Shown: positions 46,492 to 55,248 of the stretch, one piece after another
How positions within the stretch are numbered: the stretch's first letter is position 1
Layout of the letters: every line of letters starts with the position of its first letter
From: Chloroflexota bacterium
Lineage (GTDB): Bacteria; Chloroflexota; Dehalococcoidia; GIF9; UBA5629
Assembly (NCBI GenBank): GCA_016865855.1
Contig: VGNX01000001.1
Coordinates: 107,711-171,710 of the forward strand
DNA length: 64,000 nt
Direction: 5' to 3'
Notes under the pieces: generated by a model
Told to the model about the DNA's origin: nothing
Databases searched by the model: none
Seen by the model: only the letters and a program-made list of their open reading frames with translations
Made by a program: the position numbers and the translations under genes

Positions 46492-46536
46492 AGCCCCTCA
46501 AGCGTACCAACCTACCACCAAGATATGACCCATCAA

Positions 46537-46725
46537 TGTAGTTGCGACCCTTTAGGGTCGCCTATTCCACCCACCAATGTAGCGGCGACCTTTTAAGGTC
46601 GCCATAGCGAGGCTAAAGCCTCGCGACTACGTGTTTGATTTGATTTCGGGCTAAAGCCCTACAACTCAAACCGTCATTGCGAGCCCTTCGCTCCTGTCAT
46701 TCTGAGCACAGCGAAGAATCTATTC
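46537..46725. repeat. Type A double hairpins followed by a type B fragment
   Basis: TGTAGTTGCGACCCTTTAGGGTCGC, TGTAGCGGCGACCTTTTAAGGTCGCC and GCGAGGCTAAAGCCTCGCGACTAC are clustered, then a degraded GGGCTAAAGCCCTACA and a mixed type B piece (CATTGCGAGCCC...CATTCTGAGCACAGCGAAGAATC). TATAAT at 46751-46756 may be the promoter of the next gene. Confidence 0.8.
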
Positions 46726-46779
46726 TATAGACAGAAACCTACAGCTACATTATAATCACCTCATCAAGGGCTAAGTAAG

Positions 46780-47085
46780 GTGACAAATCAGCCAAAATGG
46801 CAACACCCCGGCGGCAAGTTCCGCGAAGTCGGTCCCGAAGCATTGTCTGATGCCGAGCTTCTGGCAATTCTAATCTCCACCGGTACCCAAAATAAGCCAG
46901 CCGAGCAAATCGCTGAGGAGATTATTCAACGCTTTGGCTCCTTCAAAGGCATGGCAAACCAGCCGCTGAGCAAATTCCTGGAGATGAAAGGCTTGGGAGA
47001 CGTCAAGGCAATCAGAATCGCTGCTGCTTTCGAAATCGCCCGCCGCATCGTCAACGAGGTTCTAAAAGACCATGAGGAAACCTAA
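46780..47085 (+). CDS. Stand-alone RadC N-terminal (UPF0758) domain protein
   Basis: A 101-residue protein: KFREVGPEALSDAELLAILISTGTQNKPAEQIAEEIIQRFGSFKGMANQPLSKFLEMKGLGDVKAIRIAAAFEIARRI. This is the helix-hairpin-helix-like N-terminal half of RadC. Full RadC (about 225 aa) has a C-terminal JAB/MPN metal domain with an HxH...D motif, which is absent. The GTG start follows a TATAAT box. Its 3' end overlaps the restriction-modification gene by 14 bases, so they are made together. The truncated RadC-like domain probably binds DNA; a role with the nuclease is inferred. Confidence 0.8.
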   Translation: MTNQPKWQHPGGKFREVGPEALSDAELLAILISTGTQNKPAEQIAEEIIQRFGSFKGMANQPLSKFLEMKGLGDVKAIRIAAAFEIARRIVNEVLKDHEET

Positions 47086-50000
47086 AACTGGTTCGGTCAG
47101 AATTCCCAGTCCATTTACTACTATCCACAAAACAGAGTGGACGGGGGCCGCCAAGCTTGCCGAAGAGATGAATAACATCATCAAAAGAAAAGGCTTGCCT
47201 CTGGGCCAAGCCGAGGTAGAGACAACTCAAGAAGGCAATAGAAAACGGGTAGACATCATCCTGTTTGAAAGCCCCACCAGCCAAAATGCCATCTGTGTTA
47301 TTGAAACAAAGCAGCCTTATTATGACGCCTTCGATGAAGAGGAGCTCAAGGAGCCAGCCAGAAAGAAAGCTACCCAAAGAAGTGCCAAATACTTTGCCAC
47401 GTCCAATTTCCAACATCTCTATTGGTTCGACACCCAAAAGGTCAATAGCTTAAGACCTTTAGAGGAACAAATCCAGGACAAATACTTTCTCTCCCAGATT
47501 GAGAATTTAGACCTGATAGAGGAGCCAAGATACAAAAATAGTATCCTTTCCGGACTGGAACGCTTCCTCACCGACCTTTATGAGGTTCACTCGGGTAAGA
47601 AAGTTAAGCCAAAACTGGCCATCGACGACCTTCTTGTCTACAGAATCCACGACAAGATAATCAGGCTCGCCCGACAGTACACCAGGATAATCGAGGATAA
47701 ATGCCATAAAGATGCCGCTTTTAATTCACAGCTTGGCAAATGGTTTAATGACCAGGGCTGGAGCTTCGTTTGGCAGCCTCAGGACTTCGATAAAACGGCA
47801 CGACAGACCGCCTACCTGCTGGCCAACAAAATCCTGTTCTACGAGGCGCTTCAGGCTAAACGTCCCCAGAAGCTCGATTCTCTACAAATCTCTGAAGGCT
47901 TGACCAAGGGAGCACAACTTCAAAAGATATTACAGAGCTTCTTCGATGAAGTCCTCAAAATAGACTACGAGACGATTTATACCACTGACTTCATCGATAC
48001 CATCGCCTTCCCCGAAGTAAAAGAGGTGGTCAAAGAAATAAGAGAGCTGGTGGATATACTCAGGCAATATGACTTTTCCAAACTCGGCTACGATATTATC
48101 GGCAAAATCTTCGAAAAGCTCATCCCTCAAGAGGAACGGCATGACCTAGGCCAGTACTTCACCAATCCCGATGTTGTTGATATCATCATCGAGTTCTGCC
48201 TGCAAGGCAAAGCTGCTAAAGCTAAAGTCTTCGACCCGGCTTGCGGCGCCGGCACATTCCTGGTCCGTGCTTACCAGCACAAGAGACTGCTGAATCAGCT
48301 CTCCAAGCATGAAGACATACTTGATACCTTGTGGGGGAATGACATCGCCAAGTTCCCGGCTCACCTCTCCACCATAAACCTGGCTATCAATGATTTGGCC
48401 GCGGATAGAAATTACCCCAATATACTTCAAGAGGACTTCTTCAACCTTTTGAGCACTGAAGGCGGCTTCGAGCTGCCGCGAAAGTGGCGCCGGGCAAGAG
48501 CGTCAACCCTTGGCAAGAAGGAAAGGGAGATTGAATATCCCCGCTGGTTCGATTGCGTCGTCGGCAATCCGCCTTACACCCGCCAGGAGGAGATAAGCGA
48601 CATCGCCCCCAAAGATAAAGGCTACAAAGCGAGCCTCATAGATAACGCTCTGTTCGATAGTAAAGACAGGCAACTGGCTGAAATCTCAAAACGGGCTGGC
48701 ATCTATGCCTATTTCTTCGTCCACGGCACCAAGTTCCTGCAAAACGGCGGCAGGTTCGGCTTCGTCGTCTCCAACTCCTGGCTCGATGTTGACTACGGCA
48801 AAGGCTTGCAGGAGTTCTTTCTCAAAAACTACAAAATCATCGCCATCATTGAATCCAAGGTCGAGCGCTGGTTTGAAGATGCCGACATAAACACCTGCAT
48901 CATCATACTTGAGAAATGCTCCGGCGAGGATAAGCGCCGCGAGCGTAACGAAAACATTGTCCGCTTCGCCTACCTGAAAAAGCCTTTACGCTACTTCATA
49001 CCCTCAGCACAGGATATGTGGGAGCGACAGGTGGAAAGGCGTAACGCCATAAAAGATAAGTTTATTAAGACCATCCTCGCCCATAATGAGCTTTACGATG
49101 ACGAGGATTTTAGAATCTACCCCAAAAAGCAGAGCGAACTATGGGAAGAAGGCTTTGACCTAGAGAAGAACGAATACGTGGGCTCCAAGTGGGGCAAATA
49201 CCTCAGAGCCCCGGACATCTTCTTCAAGATTCTGGAGAAGGGCAAAGATAAGCTGGTACCGCTGAAGCAAATCGCCGACGTGAGATTTGGCATTAAGACC
49301 GGCGCCAATGAGTTCTTCTACTTAACTGAAGATGAGATAAAGAGGCACGGCATTGAGAGAGAATTCTGGATGCACCAGGACGATAATGGAAATTGGATAC
49401 CCAACTATGTCATCAAAAGCCCCAGGGAATGCAAATCCATTATCGTCAAGCCTGAGGACTTGAAATATCGCGTGCTCATGATTCACAAAGACAAAAAAGA
49501 CTTGAGAGGCACCAACGTCTTAAAATACATCAGAGAAGGCGAAACCAAAGGTTACCATAATCGAGATACATGCAGTTCGAGGCAACGATGGTATGATTTG
49601 GGCAAAAGGCAACCAGGAACACTCCTAGTTGCAATGATCCAAGCCTATCGTCACATTGTCTTTCATAATCCTTTTAAAGTTTACCCAGACCATAATTTAT
49701 TCGAGATACTACTGGATGAAGCGGAATCGACTTTATGTGCGGCTGCTCTTTCATCTGCAGTTACAATGTTGACAAAGGAATTTTATGGCCGTTCCTACGG
49801 CGGTGGCAGTGGTCCTCTAAAGCTGGAGGGGATTGATATCGAGAAGCTTCCCATTATAGCACCATCAAAGGCAACAGATGAACAGCGAAAGATTGCGATT
49901 ATAAAATTAAAGAAACTTTCTGCTAGCACACTCCACGATACTTTCAACGAGCTCGGTGCCTTTTCACCTGAGCAAGTCTCCTTAGATAAGGTCAAACCCG

Positions 50001-50569
50001 ACCGCCGCGAGCTGGATAAAATCATCATGGGCGAAATACTGGGCTTGACTGATGATGAGCAGCTTGAGGTCTACCGGGCGGTGATTGACCTAGTGAAATC
50101 GCGGCTGGAAAAGGCCAAAAGCTTCGGTAAGAGGAAAAAGACCAGGGAAGGCATTGATGTTGACTTGCTGGTGAAAACGGTGATGGAGAAAGTCGGCGAT
50201 GATACCTTGGGTAAGTTCCATCGAGAAAAGGTTCTAAGCCAGAAACAGCTTTACACTAAAGCACTGCCCAAAGCCGGCGATGAAATCGCCGTTCGTCAAA
50301 GCCTGCTCGGCTGGCGGCTGTATTCAGGCAAAGAATACATAGATTGCGCCTCAGAGTTTGAAGCCCGCTACCTTAGAGTCTGGCTTCAGGCTGGAATGGT
50401 AGAGGTCAAAGTACCCAAAGATGAGGGCTACCTGGAAACCATAGTCCCTGAATTAGAGAGCCTTAAAGCTAAAATAGATGACGCCATAGAAGCCCATCTC
50501 AGCTTCATCGCCAATCCCCGAACCAGAGACAGAATCCTCCACCGGCTATGGCAGGAAATTACCAAATAA
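47072..50569 (+). CDS. Type IIG-like restriction-modification protein (nuclease plus N6-adenine methyltransferase)
   Basis: A 1,165-residue fusion. Residues about 20-140 form a PD-(D/E)XK-type nuclease segment (KRVDIILFE...AICVIETKQPYYDAF). The methyltransferase follows: motif I VFDPACGAGTFLVRAY near residue 387, motif IV CVVGNPPYTRQEE near 497, and YAYFFVHGTKFLQNGGRFGFVVSNSWL. The C-terminal part (LVPLKQIADVRFGIKTGANEFFYL...) is a TaqI-C-like target recognition domain with long helical spacers. NPPY indicates N6-adenine methylation. A single polypeptide that both cuts and modifies is the type IIG pattern. It overlaps radC-N and is followed 15 bases later by a DUF3800 gene. The recognition site cannot be deduced. 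Confidence 0.88.
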   Translation: MRKPKTGSVRIPSPFTTIHKTEWTGAAKLAEEMNNIIKRKGLPLGQAEVETTQEGNRKRVDIILFESPTSQNAICVIETKQPYYDAFDEEELKEPARKKATQRSAKYFATSNFQHLYWFDTQKVNSLRPLEEQIQDKYFLSQIENLDLIEEPRYKNSILSGLERFLTDLYEVHSGKKVKPKLAIDDLLVYRIHDKIIRLARQYTRIIEDKCHKDAAFNSQLGKWFNDQGWSFVWQPQDFDKTARQTAYLLANKILFYEALQAKRPQKLDSLQISEGLTKGAQLQKILQSFFDEVLKIDYETIYTTDFIDTIAFPEVKEVVKEIRELVDILRQYDFSKLGYDIIGKIFEKLIPQEERHDLGQYFTNPDVVDIIIEFCLQGKAAKAKVFDPACGAGTFLVRAYQHKRLLNQLSKHEDILDTLWGNDIAKFPAHLSTINLAINDLAADRNYPNILQEDFFNLLSTEGGFELPRKWRRARASTLGKKEREIEYPRWFDCVVGNPPYTRQEEISDIAPKDKGYKASLIDNALFDSKDRQLAEISKRAGIYAYFFVHGTKFLQNGGRFGFVVSNSWLDVDYGKGLQEFFLKNYKIIAIIESKVERWFEDADINTCIIILEKCSGEDKRRERNENIVRFAYLKKPLRYFIPSAQDMWERQVERRNAIKDKFIKTILAHNELYDDEDFRIYPKKQSELWEEGFDLEKNEYVGSKWGKYLRAPDIFFKILEKGKDKLVPLKQIADVRFGIKTGANEFFYLTEDEIKRHGIEREFWMHQDDNGNWIPNYVIKSPRECKSIIVKPEDLKYRVLMIHKDKKDLRGTNVLKYIREGETKGYHNRDTCSSRQRWYDLGKRQPGTLLVAMIQAYRHIVFHNPFKVYPDHNLFEILLDEAESTLCAAALSSAVTMLTKEFYGRSYGGGSGPLKLEGIDIEKLPIIAPSKATDEQRKIAIIKLKKLSASTLHDTFNELGAFSPEQVSLDKVKPDRRELDKIIMGEILGLTDDEQLEVYRAVIDLVKSRLEKAKSFGKRKKTREGIDVDLLVKTVMEKVGDDTLGKFHREKVLSQKQLYTKALPKAGDEIAVRQSLLGWRLYSGKEYIDCASEFEARYLRVWLQAGMVEVKVPKDEGYLETIVPELESLKAKIDDAIEAHLSFIANPRTRDRILHRLWQEITK

Positions 50570-50584
50570 ACCAATTCTCACAAA

Positions 50585-51328
50585 ATGACAGAATTCTACG
50601 CCTACATAGATGAATCTGGAGATGAGGGCACAGGAGGCAAAGGAACAAAGTGGTTCGTCATAACTGCCTTGATCGCCAGCCAGGATGAAGCCACAGCGTT
50701 AGGCTCCACTTATCACCGCCTAAAACAGAGAATCAACTTGAGTGCTGACAAAGTTCTCCATTGGGCAGAACTCAGCCATCCCCGGAAAAAGGCAGTTACC
50801 GAAGAGCTAGCCAATAGCGATTTTACCATCTGCACAGTTCTAGTGGACACACAACACCTTGACATAGTCAATACAAATCCGAAGCTAAAAGGTAAGAGAC
50901 TATACTTCTATGCTTTCAGGAGATTGGTAGAACGCATTAGTTGGTATTGCGACGATAAGAGCGACAAAGTAAGGCTATATCCTGAGAACAAAGCTGGAAT
51001 TAAATACGAGGAGTTAAGAGGATATCTAGACTACATTCAAAGCCAACCGGAGTGCCAAATCAGGAAGGATTGTATTCTAGGTGTGCAACCGAAGGCGAAA
51101 TCTCAATCTAATTTACTGCAACTGGCAGACAGCGTCTGTGGTGCTATTTATGAGGCCGTGGAGTTTAAATACGGTGTGATTGAAGACTCGTATCTACTGG
51201 CGCTTAAAGACAAGCTATACAGACGGGGTAGTAAGGTATTCGGCTATGGTATCAAGTTCATGCCCCACAAAAGCAACCAGATTCAACAACTCTTAACTGG
51301 GACATACAAATGGCTAACTACCATATGA
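50585..51328 (+). CDS. DUF3800 protein
   Basis: A 247-residue protein starting TEFYAYIDESGDEGTGGKGTKWFVITALIA, the DUF3800 signature (YIDESGD). Later acidic positions (DKVLHWAELSH, VRLYPENKAGIKYEEL, LQLADSVCGAIYEAVEF) fit its RNase H-like fold. DUF3800 genes commonly occur in defence islands and next to restriction systems. It is 15 bases from the type IIG gene and on the same strand, so is probably part of that operon. Nuclease activity is a prediction for the family, not shown here. Confidence 0.85.
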   Translation: MTEFYAYIDESGDEGTGGKGTKWFVITALIASQDEATALGSTYHRLKQRINLSADKVLHWAELSHPRKKAVTEELANSDFTICTVLVDTQHLDIVNTNPKLKGKRLYFYAFRRLVERISWYCDDKSDKVRLYPENKAGIKYEELRGYLDYIQSQPECQIRKDCILGVQPKAKSQSNLLQLADSVCGAIYEAVEFKYGVIEDSYLLALKDKLYRRGSKVFGYGIKFMPHKSNQIQQLLTGTYKWLTTI

Positions 51329-51456
51329 AAAAGCCCCCGGCGGTAGTTCCCCACATCTCTACAGATGCTGCCATCCTTAACAGATGACCAACCGTTCTCC
51401 AGGAGCCTCTATTAACCATACTACTTGATTGTTAAATTTTTGTCAAGCTCTAAAAG

Positions 51457-52766
51457 GCTGTATTTTATATTGCGTGGAAAAATATCTCGAAAAAAGATTA
51501 TGGTGGTAAGAACCCCAGAGCAGAAAATTAAACGAAGGGAGGTCTTACCACCATGGCCAAGGGCCAAGATAATGGTACCACAATCTTGTTGGGGCTTGAA
51601 GATTATAAAGTGGGGGAGGTCTGGGGAGGGGAGGATAGGGTGATGGTAAAGATAGAGGTTAAGGGAAGAGAGAAATGCCCTCATTGCGGCTCAAGTAGGC
51701 TCTACGGGCACGGCAAGTGCAAGTCGAGGGAAATGCTTCATACCTGGAGCAATGGCAAAAAGGTTTATCTTGAGTTCCATCGCCGGCGGTGGAAGTGCTG
51801 CAATTGTAAGCGCACCTTTACCGAAGGCAGGGAATTGGTGCGGTCGCGCTCCAGGCTTACCAGACCGGCCGAAGCAGAGGCTTTGTGGCAGCTCAAAGAC
51901 AGAAACTTCAGCCAGGTGACGAGGGAACTGGGAGTAGGCTACGGCACATTGCGCCGCCTTTTGGAGAGAGAAATAGACGAGGAAGCGATGGGCTTCATGC
52001 AGGATGAGGACGAAATATACCTGGGCATCGATGAGCATAGCTTCAGACATCAAGAGCTGGTACACACTGTTACTGAGGTGAAACAGAGAAAAGTGGTGGG
52101 AATCCTTAGAGATGACCGCATAGTCACCCTGAAGAAGTTTCTGACCAAGATCCCTGCAGGCAAGGTCAAGGAAGTGTGCATTGATATGAAAGAGAGCTTG
52201 AGGAAGGCGGCAGAGGCAGTATTTCCTTTAGCTAAGGTAGTGGTCGACCCGTTCCATGTAATAGCCGACTCCAATAGAAGGATGGACGAAGCCAGAAGAA
52301 TAGAGCAAGACGTGCATCGAAAGAGGCAGGTGCAGATACCGAAGAAGATATTCCTGGTAGGCAGAGAAAAACTCACCGAGGAGAAAAAGCAAAAGGTGGA
52401 TACACTTCTGGAGAGGTACCCTGCCCTGAAGGGATTTTATTGGGCTAAAGAAAAGATAAGGGAACTCTACCGGCAGCCAAGCCGAGGAGAGGCAACCAAG
52501 CTGCTGGAGAATTCATCTTCAACCTGAAATCAGCGGATGACGGCGAGCTAATCAGATGGGGGAACACACTAAAGCACTGGCGGGAGCCAATCCTGAATCA
52601 CTTTGATAATCATACCACGAATGGCTTCACTGAAGGCTGTAACACCAAGATTAAGATGCTGAAACGAATTTCCTATGGCCTGAGAAATGTGGAGGTCTAC
52701 TGGAGAAAGATGCTACTGGGGTTTGTACCATCTCGAAGCTATTTCCACACAATTTGACAAAGAGCC
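51457..52766. mobile_element. ISL3-like insertion sequence, 1,310 bp
   Basis: Imperfect terminal inverted repeats start GGCTGTATTTTATATTGCGTGGAAA at the left and GGCTCTTTGTCAAATTGTGTGGAAA on the reverse at the right. GCTCTAAAA flanks both sides (51448-51456 and 52767-52775), matching the 8-bp (plus one chance base) target duplication of ISL3. It encodes one transposase with a frameshift. It sits between the DUF3800 gene and hpt. Confidence 0.9.
51553..52757 (+). pseudogene. ISL3-family transposase, frameshifted
   Basis: The first frame (51553-52527, 324 aa) has the N-terminal zinc fingers (CPHCGSSRLYGHG...WKCCNCKRTF), an HTH, and the catalytic IDEHS and VVDPFHVIADSNRRMDEARR motifs. It ends prematurely at SSST. 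The family continuation (GEFIFNLKSADDGELIRWGNTLKHWREPILNHFDNHTTNGFTEGCNTKIKMLKRISYGLRN) appears in another frame up to 52757; it contains the third catalytic Glu (TEGCNTKIK). Restoring one G at CTGCTGG(G)AGAATTC, near 52506, joins them. The truncated protein lacks the Glu, so the element is probably non-autonomous unless frameshifting occurs. Confidence 0.88.
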
Positions 52767-52806
52767 GCTCTAAAAGTCGCATGGTTAGGTCTCCGGACTG
52801 TTAACA

Positions 52807-52836
52807 TAGACAAGGAGAACAGGCTAAGGGTATAAT
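52807..52836 (+). promoter_or_regulatory. hpt promoter, leaderless arrangement
   Basis: TAGACA (52807-52812), 18-bp spacer, TATAAT (52831-52836). The hpt ATG begins 7 bases after the -10 box, so transcription would start at or within a base or two of the start codon. Confidence 0.65.
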
Positions 52837-52843
52837 CACCCCC

Positions 52844-53362
52844 ATGTCCTCGCAGCCTAAAGTTCTGATCACTCAAGACGAAATCAAGAAGGCTGTAGCC
52901 AGGCTGGCTGCTGAAATAAGGCGGCACTATCAAGGCAAACAACCTCTGCTCATCGGCATTCTTAAAGGTTCCTTTGTCTTCATGGCCGACCTGGTCCGTG
53001 AGCTTGAACTGCCGGTAGAGGTGGATTTCGTTAAGCTTTCCAGCTATGGCGCAGGCACGGAAACCTCGGGCAAGGTGAAAGTGGTGCAGGGCCTAAAGAC
53101 ACCAATAAAAGGCAGAGATGTGTTGGTGGTTGAGGACATAGTTGATACCGGGCTGACCGTTTCTTTTCTAATGGACTACCTACGGAAGAAAAAACCGGCG
53201 TCCTTAAAGCTTTGCGTCATGACCGATAAGCCGTCACGCCACGAGGTTCCGGTGACCATCGATTACCTCGGTTGCACCGTGCCCAACAAGTTTATCGTAG
53301 GCTACGGCATAGATTGGAATGAGAAATTCCGCTACTTGCGGGACATCTGCTTTATAGACTAA
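52844..53362 (+). CDS. hpt: Hypoxanthine phosphoribosyltransferase
   Basis: Hpt salvages hypoxanthine and guanine to IMP and GMP with PRPP. The 172-residue product has the PRPP-binding VLVVEDIVDTGLTVSFL near residues 90-106, the flexible-loop KLSSYG, and the purine-site KFIVGYGIDWNEKFRYLRDICFID. Length is normal. No Shine-Dalgarno is visible and the -10 box lies 7 bases upstream, implying a leaderless message. The nearby adenine deaminase makes hypoxanthine, Hpt's substrate, so the two genes fit one salvage route. Confidence 0.95.
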   Translation: MSSQPKVLITQDEIKKAVARLAAEIRRHYQGKQPLLIGILKGSFVFMADLVRELELPVEVDFVKLSSYGAGTETSGKVKVVQGLKTPIKGRDVLVVEDIVDTGLTVSFLMDYLRKKKPASLKLCVMTDKPSRHEVPVTIDYLGCTVPNKFIVGYGIDWNEKFRYLRDICFID

Positions 53363-53408
53363 GATTTCACCCTCACCCTGACCCTCTCCCTTCAAGGGAA
53401 AGGGGAAA

Positions 53409-53475
53409 TGTAGCTGCGACCCTTTAGGGTCGCCTTGGGGGCTGGGTACGTGCGAGGCTAAAGCCTCACACTACA
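53409..53475. repeat. Type A double-hairpin repeat
   Basis: TGTAGCTGCGACCCTTTAGGGTCGCC...GCGAGGCTAAAGCCTCACACTACA, preceded by a CCCTCACCCTGACCCTCTCCCTTCAAGGG sequence of another common simple-repeat type. Confidence 0.85.
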
Positions 53476-53535
53476 TATATTGAAGCAACAGATGTGTGGC
53501 GCTAAGATTCGGGACAGATACAGAAGGAACAAATT

Positions 53536-55233
53536 ATGAGCCTGGCTAAATTGATTTCAGTTGCCCGTGGGGATGCCCCAGCAGACTTGCTGCTTAAGAA
53601 CGCCAAGATAATAAACACCTTCGTCGGCATCATAGAAGAAGGCAATGTAGCCATTTACGGCGACAGGATTGCTGGGCTCGGCAATTATCTCAAGGCTAAG
53701 GAAATAATCGACTTAAAAGGCAGCTACCTAGCTCCCGGGCTTATTAACGGTCACACCCACATAGAAAGCTCCATGCTACATCCCGCTCAATATGCCCAAG
53801 CCGTAGTTCCGAGAGGCACCTCTACAGTGATTACTGACCTGCACGAGATAACGAACGTTGCTGGCTTCGATGGTATAAAGTTCGTTCTGGACTGGGCACA
53901 GAAGCTGCCTTTGGACATGTTCTTTATGGCTCCCTCGTGCGTTCCAGCCACCCACATGGAAACAAGCGGTGCCGAAATCACCGCCCATGACATCAAGAGG
54001 GCTCTAAAATTGCCAAATGTCATCGGGCTTGGTGAGATGATGAACTTCCCCGGCATCATCAGCGGAAACAAAGAAGTTCTAAAAAAGATAGCCGCTGCCC
54101 AAGGCAAAGTGATTGATGGGCATGCACCGGGTGTTACCAATAAGCGGCTGAATGCTTACTTAGCCGCTGGCATTGGCTCAGACCATGAGTCGACTGCTTT
54201 AGAGGAAGGCAGAGAAAAGCTAAGGCGGGGGATGCACCTGATGATACGAGAGGGCTCTTCGGAGAAAAATCTGGCTACCCTTTTACCTCTGGTCAACGAT
54301 AGGACGTTCAGTAGATGCTTTTTTGTCGTCGATGACCGCAGTTGCTCTGATTTGCTCAGCGAGGGCGATATCGATGCTGTGGTGAGGAAGGCAATTCAGA
54401 AGGGGCTTGAGCCGGTGCGAGCGATACAAATGGCAACCATCAATACCGCCGAGTATTTCAGGCTATACGACCATGGTGGCATCGCCCCCGGTTACACAGC
54501 CAACCTCATAACCATCACTGATCTTTCGCAACTGGAAATAGATATGGTCTTTTATAAAGGTCATCTGGTAGCCACAGCAGGTAATTATCTTATGTCAACA
54601 CCGAATACCTCCGCTAAAGAGCTAACCGATACTGTCCGAATTAAGCCCTTCGGTATCGAAGCATTAAAGTTAACCACAAGCGGAGAAAGTCTCCCCGTCA
54701 TTGAAATCATCCCCGGCCAGATAGTCACCAAGCGAAGAATCGAGAGAGTCAAAACCAAAGATGGCGTAGTTATGCCTGACTTACAGGAAGATATATTAAA
54801 GCTGGCGGTAGTGGAAAGACATAAGGCTAGCGGTAACATCGGTCTGGGGCTGGTTAAAGGCTTCGGCCTGAAACGAGGCGCGCTAGCCTCATCCATAGCT
54901 CACGACTCTCACAACATAGTAGCCGTCGGCACGAATGACCCTGATATCTTCACAGCAATCAAAGAGATTGAGAGATTGCAAGGTGGATTAGTAGTATGTG
55001 TTGATGGCAAAATCCTGGCGGCTTTACTGCTACCCATCGCCGGCCTGCTCTCACCCGAACCTCTAGAAGCAGTTGTCAAAAAGTTCGAGAATGTGGAAAA
55101 AACCGCATCAGGGCTAGGAAATATCCCCCCAGCACCCTTCGCTCTTCTTTCTTTCATCGCCTTACCAGTAATACCCGAACTTAGGTTGACTGATATGGGA
55201 CTGGTGGATGTGATAGAATTCAAATTGATTTAA
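53536..55233 (+). CDS. ade: Adenine deaminase
   Basis: Ade converts adenine to hypoxanthine and ammonia, feeding Hpt. The 565-residue amidohydrolase has metal-binding APGLINGHTHIESSMLHPAQYA near residues 68-89, LGEMMNFPGIISG, IDGHAPGV, GIGSDHESTALEEGREKLRRGMHLMIREGSSEKNL, and the C-terminal SIAHDSHNIVAVG. Length is typical. A GAAGGAAC site precedes the ATG. It is 170 bases from hpt with a repeat between. Confidence 0.96.
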   Translation: MSLAKLISVARGDAPADLLLKNAKIINTFVGIIEEGNVAIYGDRIAGLGNYLKAKEIIDLKGSYLAPGLINGHTHIESSMLHPAQYAQAVVPRGTSTVITDLHEITNVAGFDGIKFVLDWAQKLPLDMFFMAPSCVPATHMETSGAEITAHDIKRALKLPNVIGLGEMMNFPGIISGNKEVLKKIAAAQGKVIDGHAPGVTNKRLNAYLAAGIGSDHESTALEEGREKLRRGMHLMIREGSSEKNLATLLPLVNDRTFSRCFFVVDDRSCSDLLSEGDIDAVVRKAIQKGLEPVRAIQMATINTAEYFRLYDHGGIAPGYTANLITITDLSQLEIDMVFYKGHLVATAGNYLMSTPNTSAKELTDTVRIKPFGIEALKLTTSGESLPVIEIIPGQIVTKRRIERVKTKDGVVMPDLQEDILKLAVVERHKASGNIGLGLVKGFGLKRGALASSIAHDSHNIVAVGTNDPDIFTAIKEIERLQGGLVVCVDGKILAALLLPIAGLLSPEPLEAVVKKFENVEKTASGLGNIPPAPFALLSFIALPVIPELRLTDMGLVDVIEFKLI

Positions 55234-55248
55234 AAGGAGGACCAAGCA

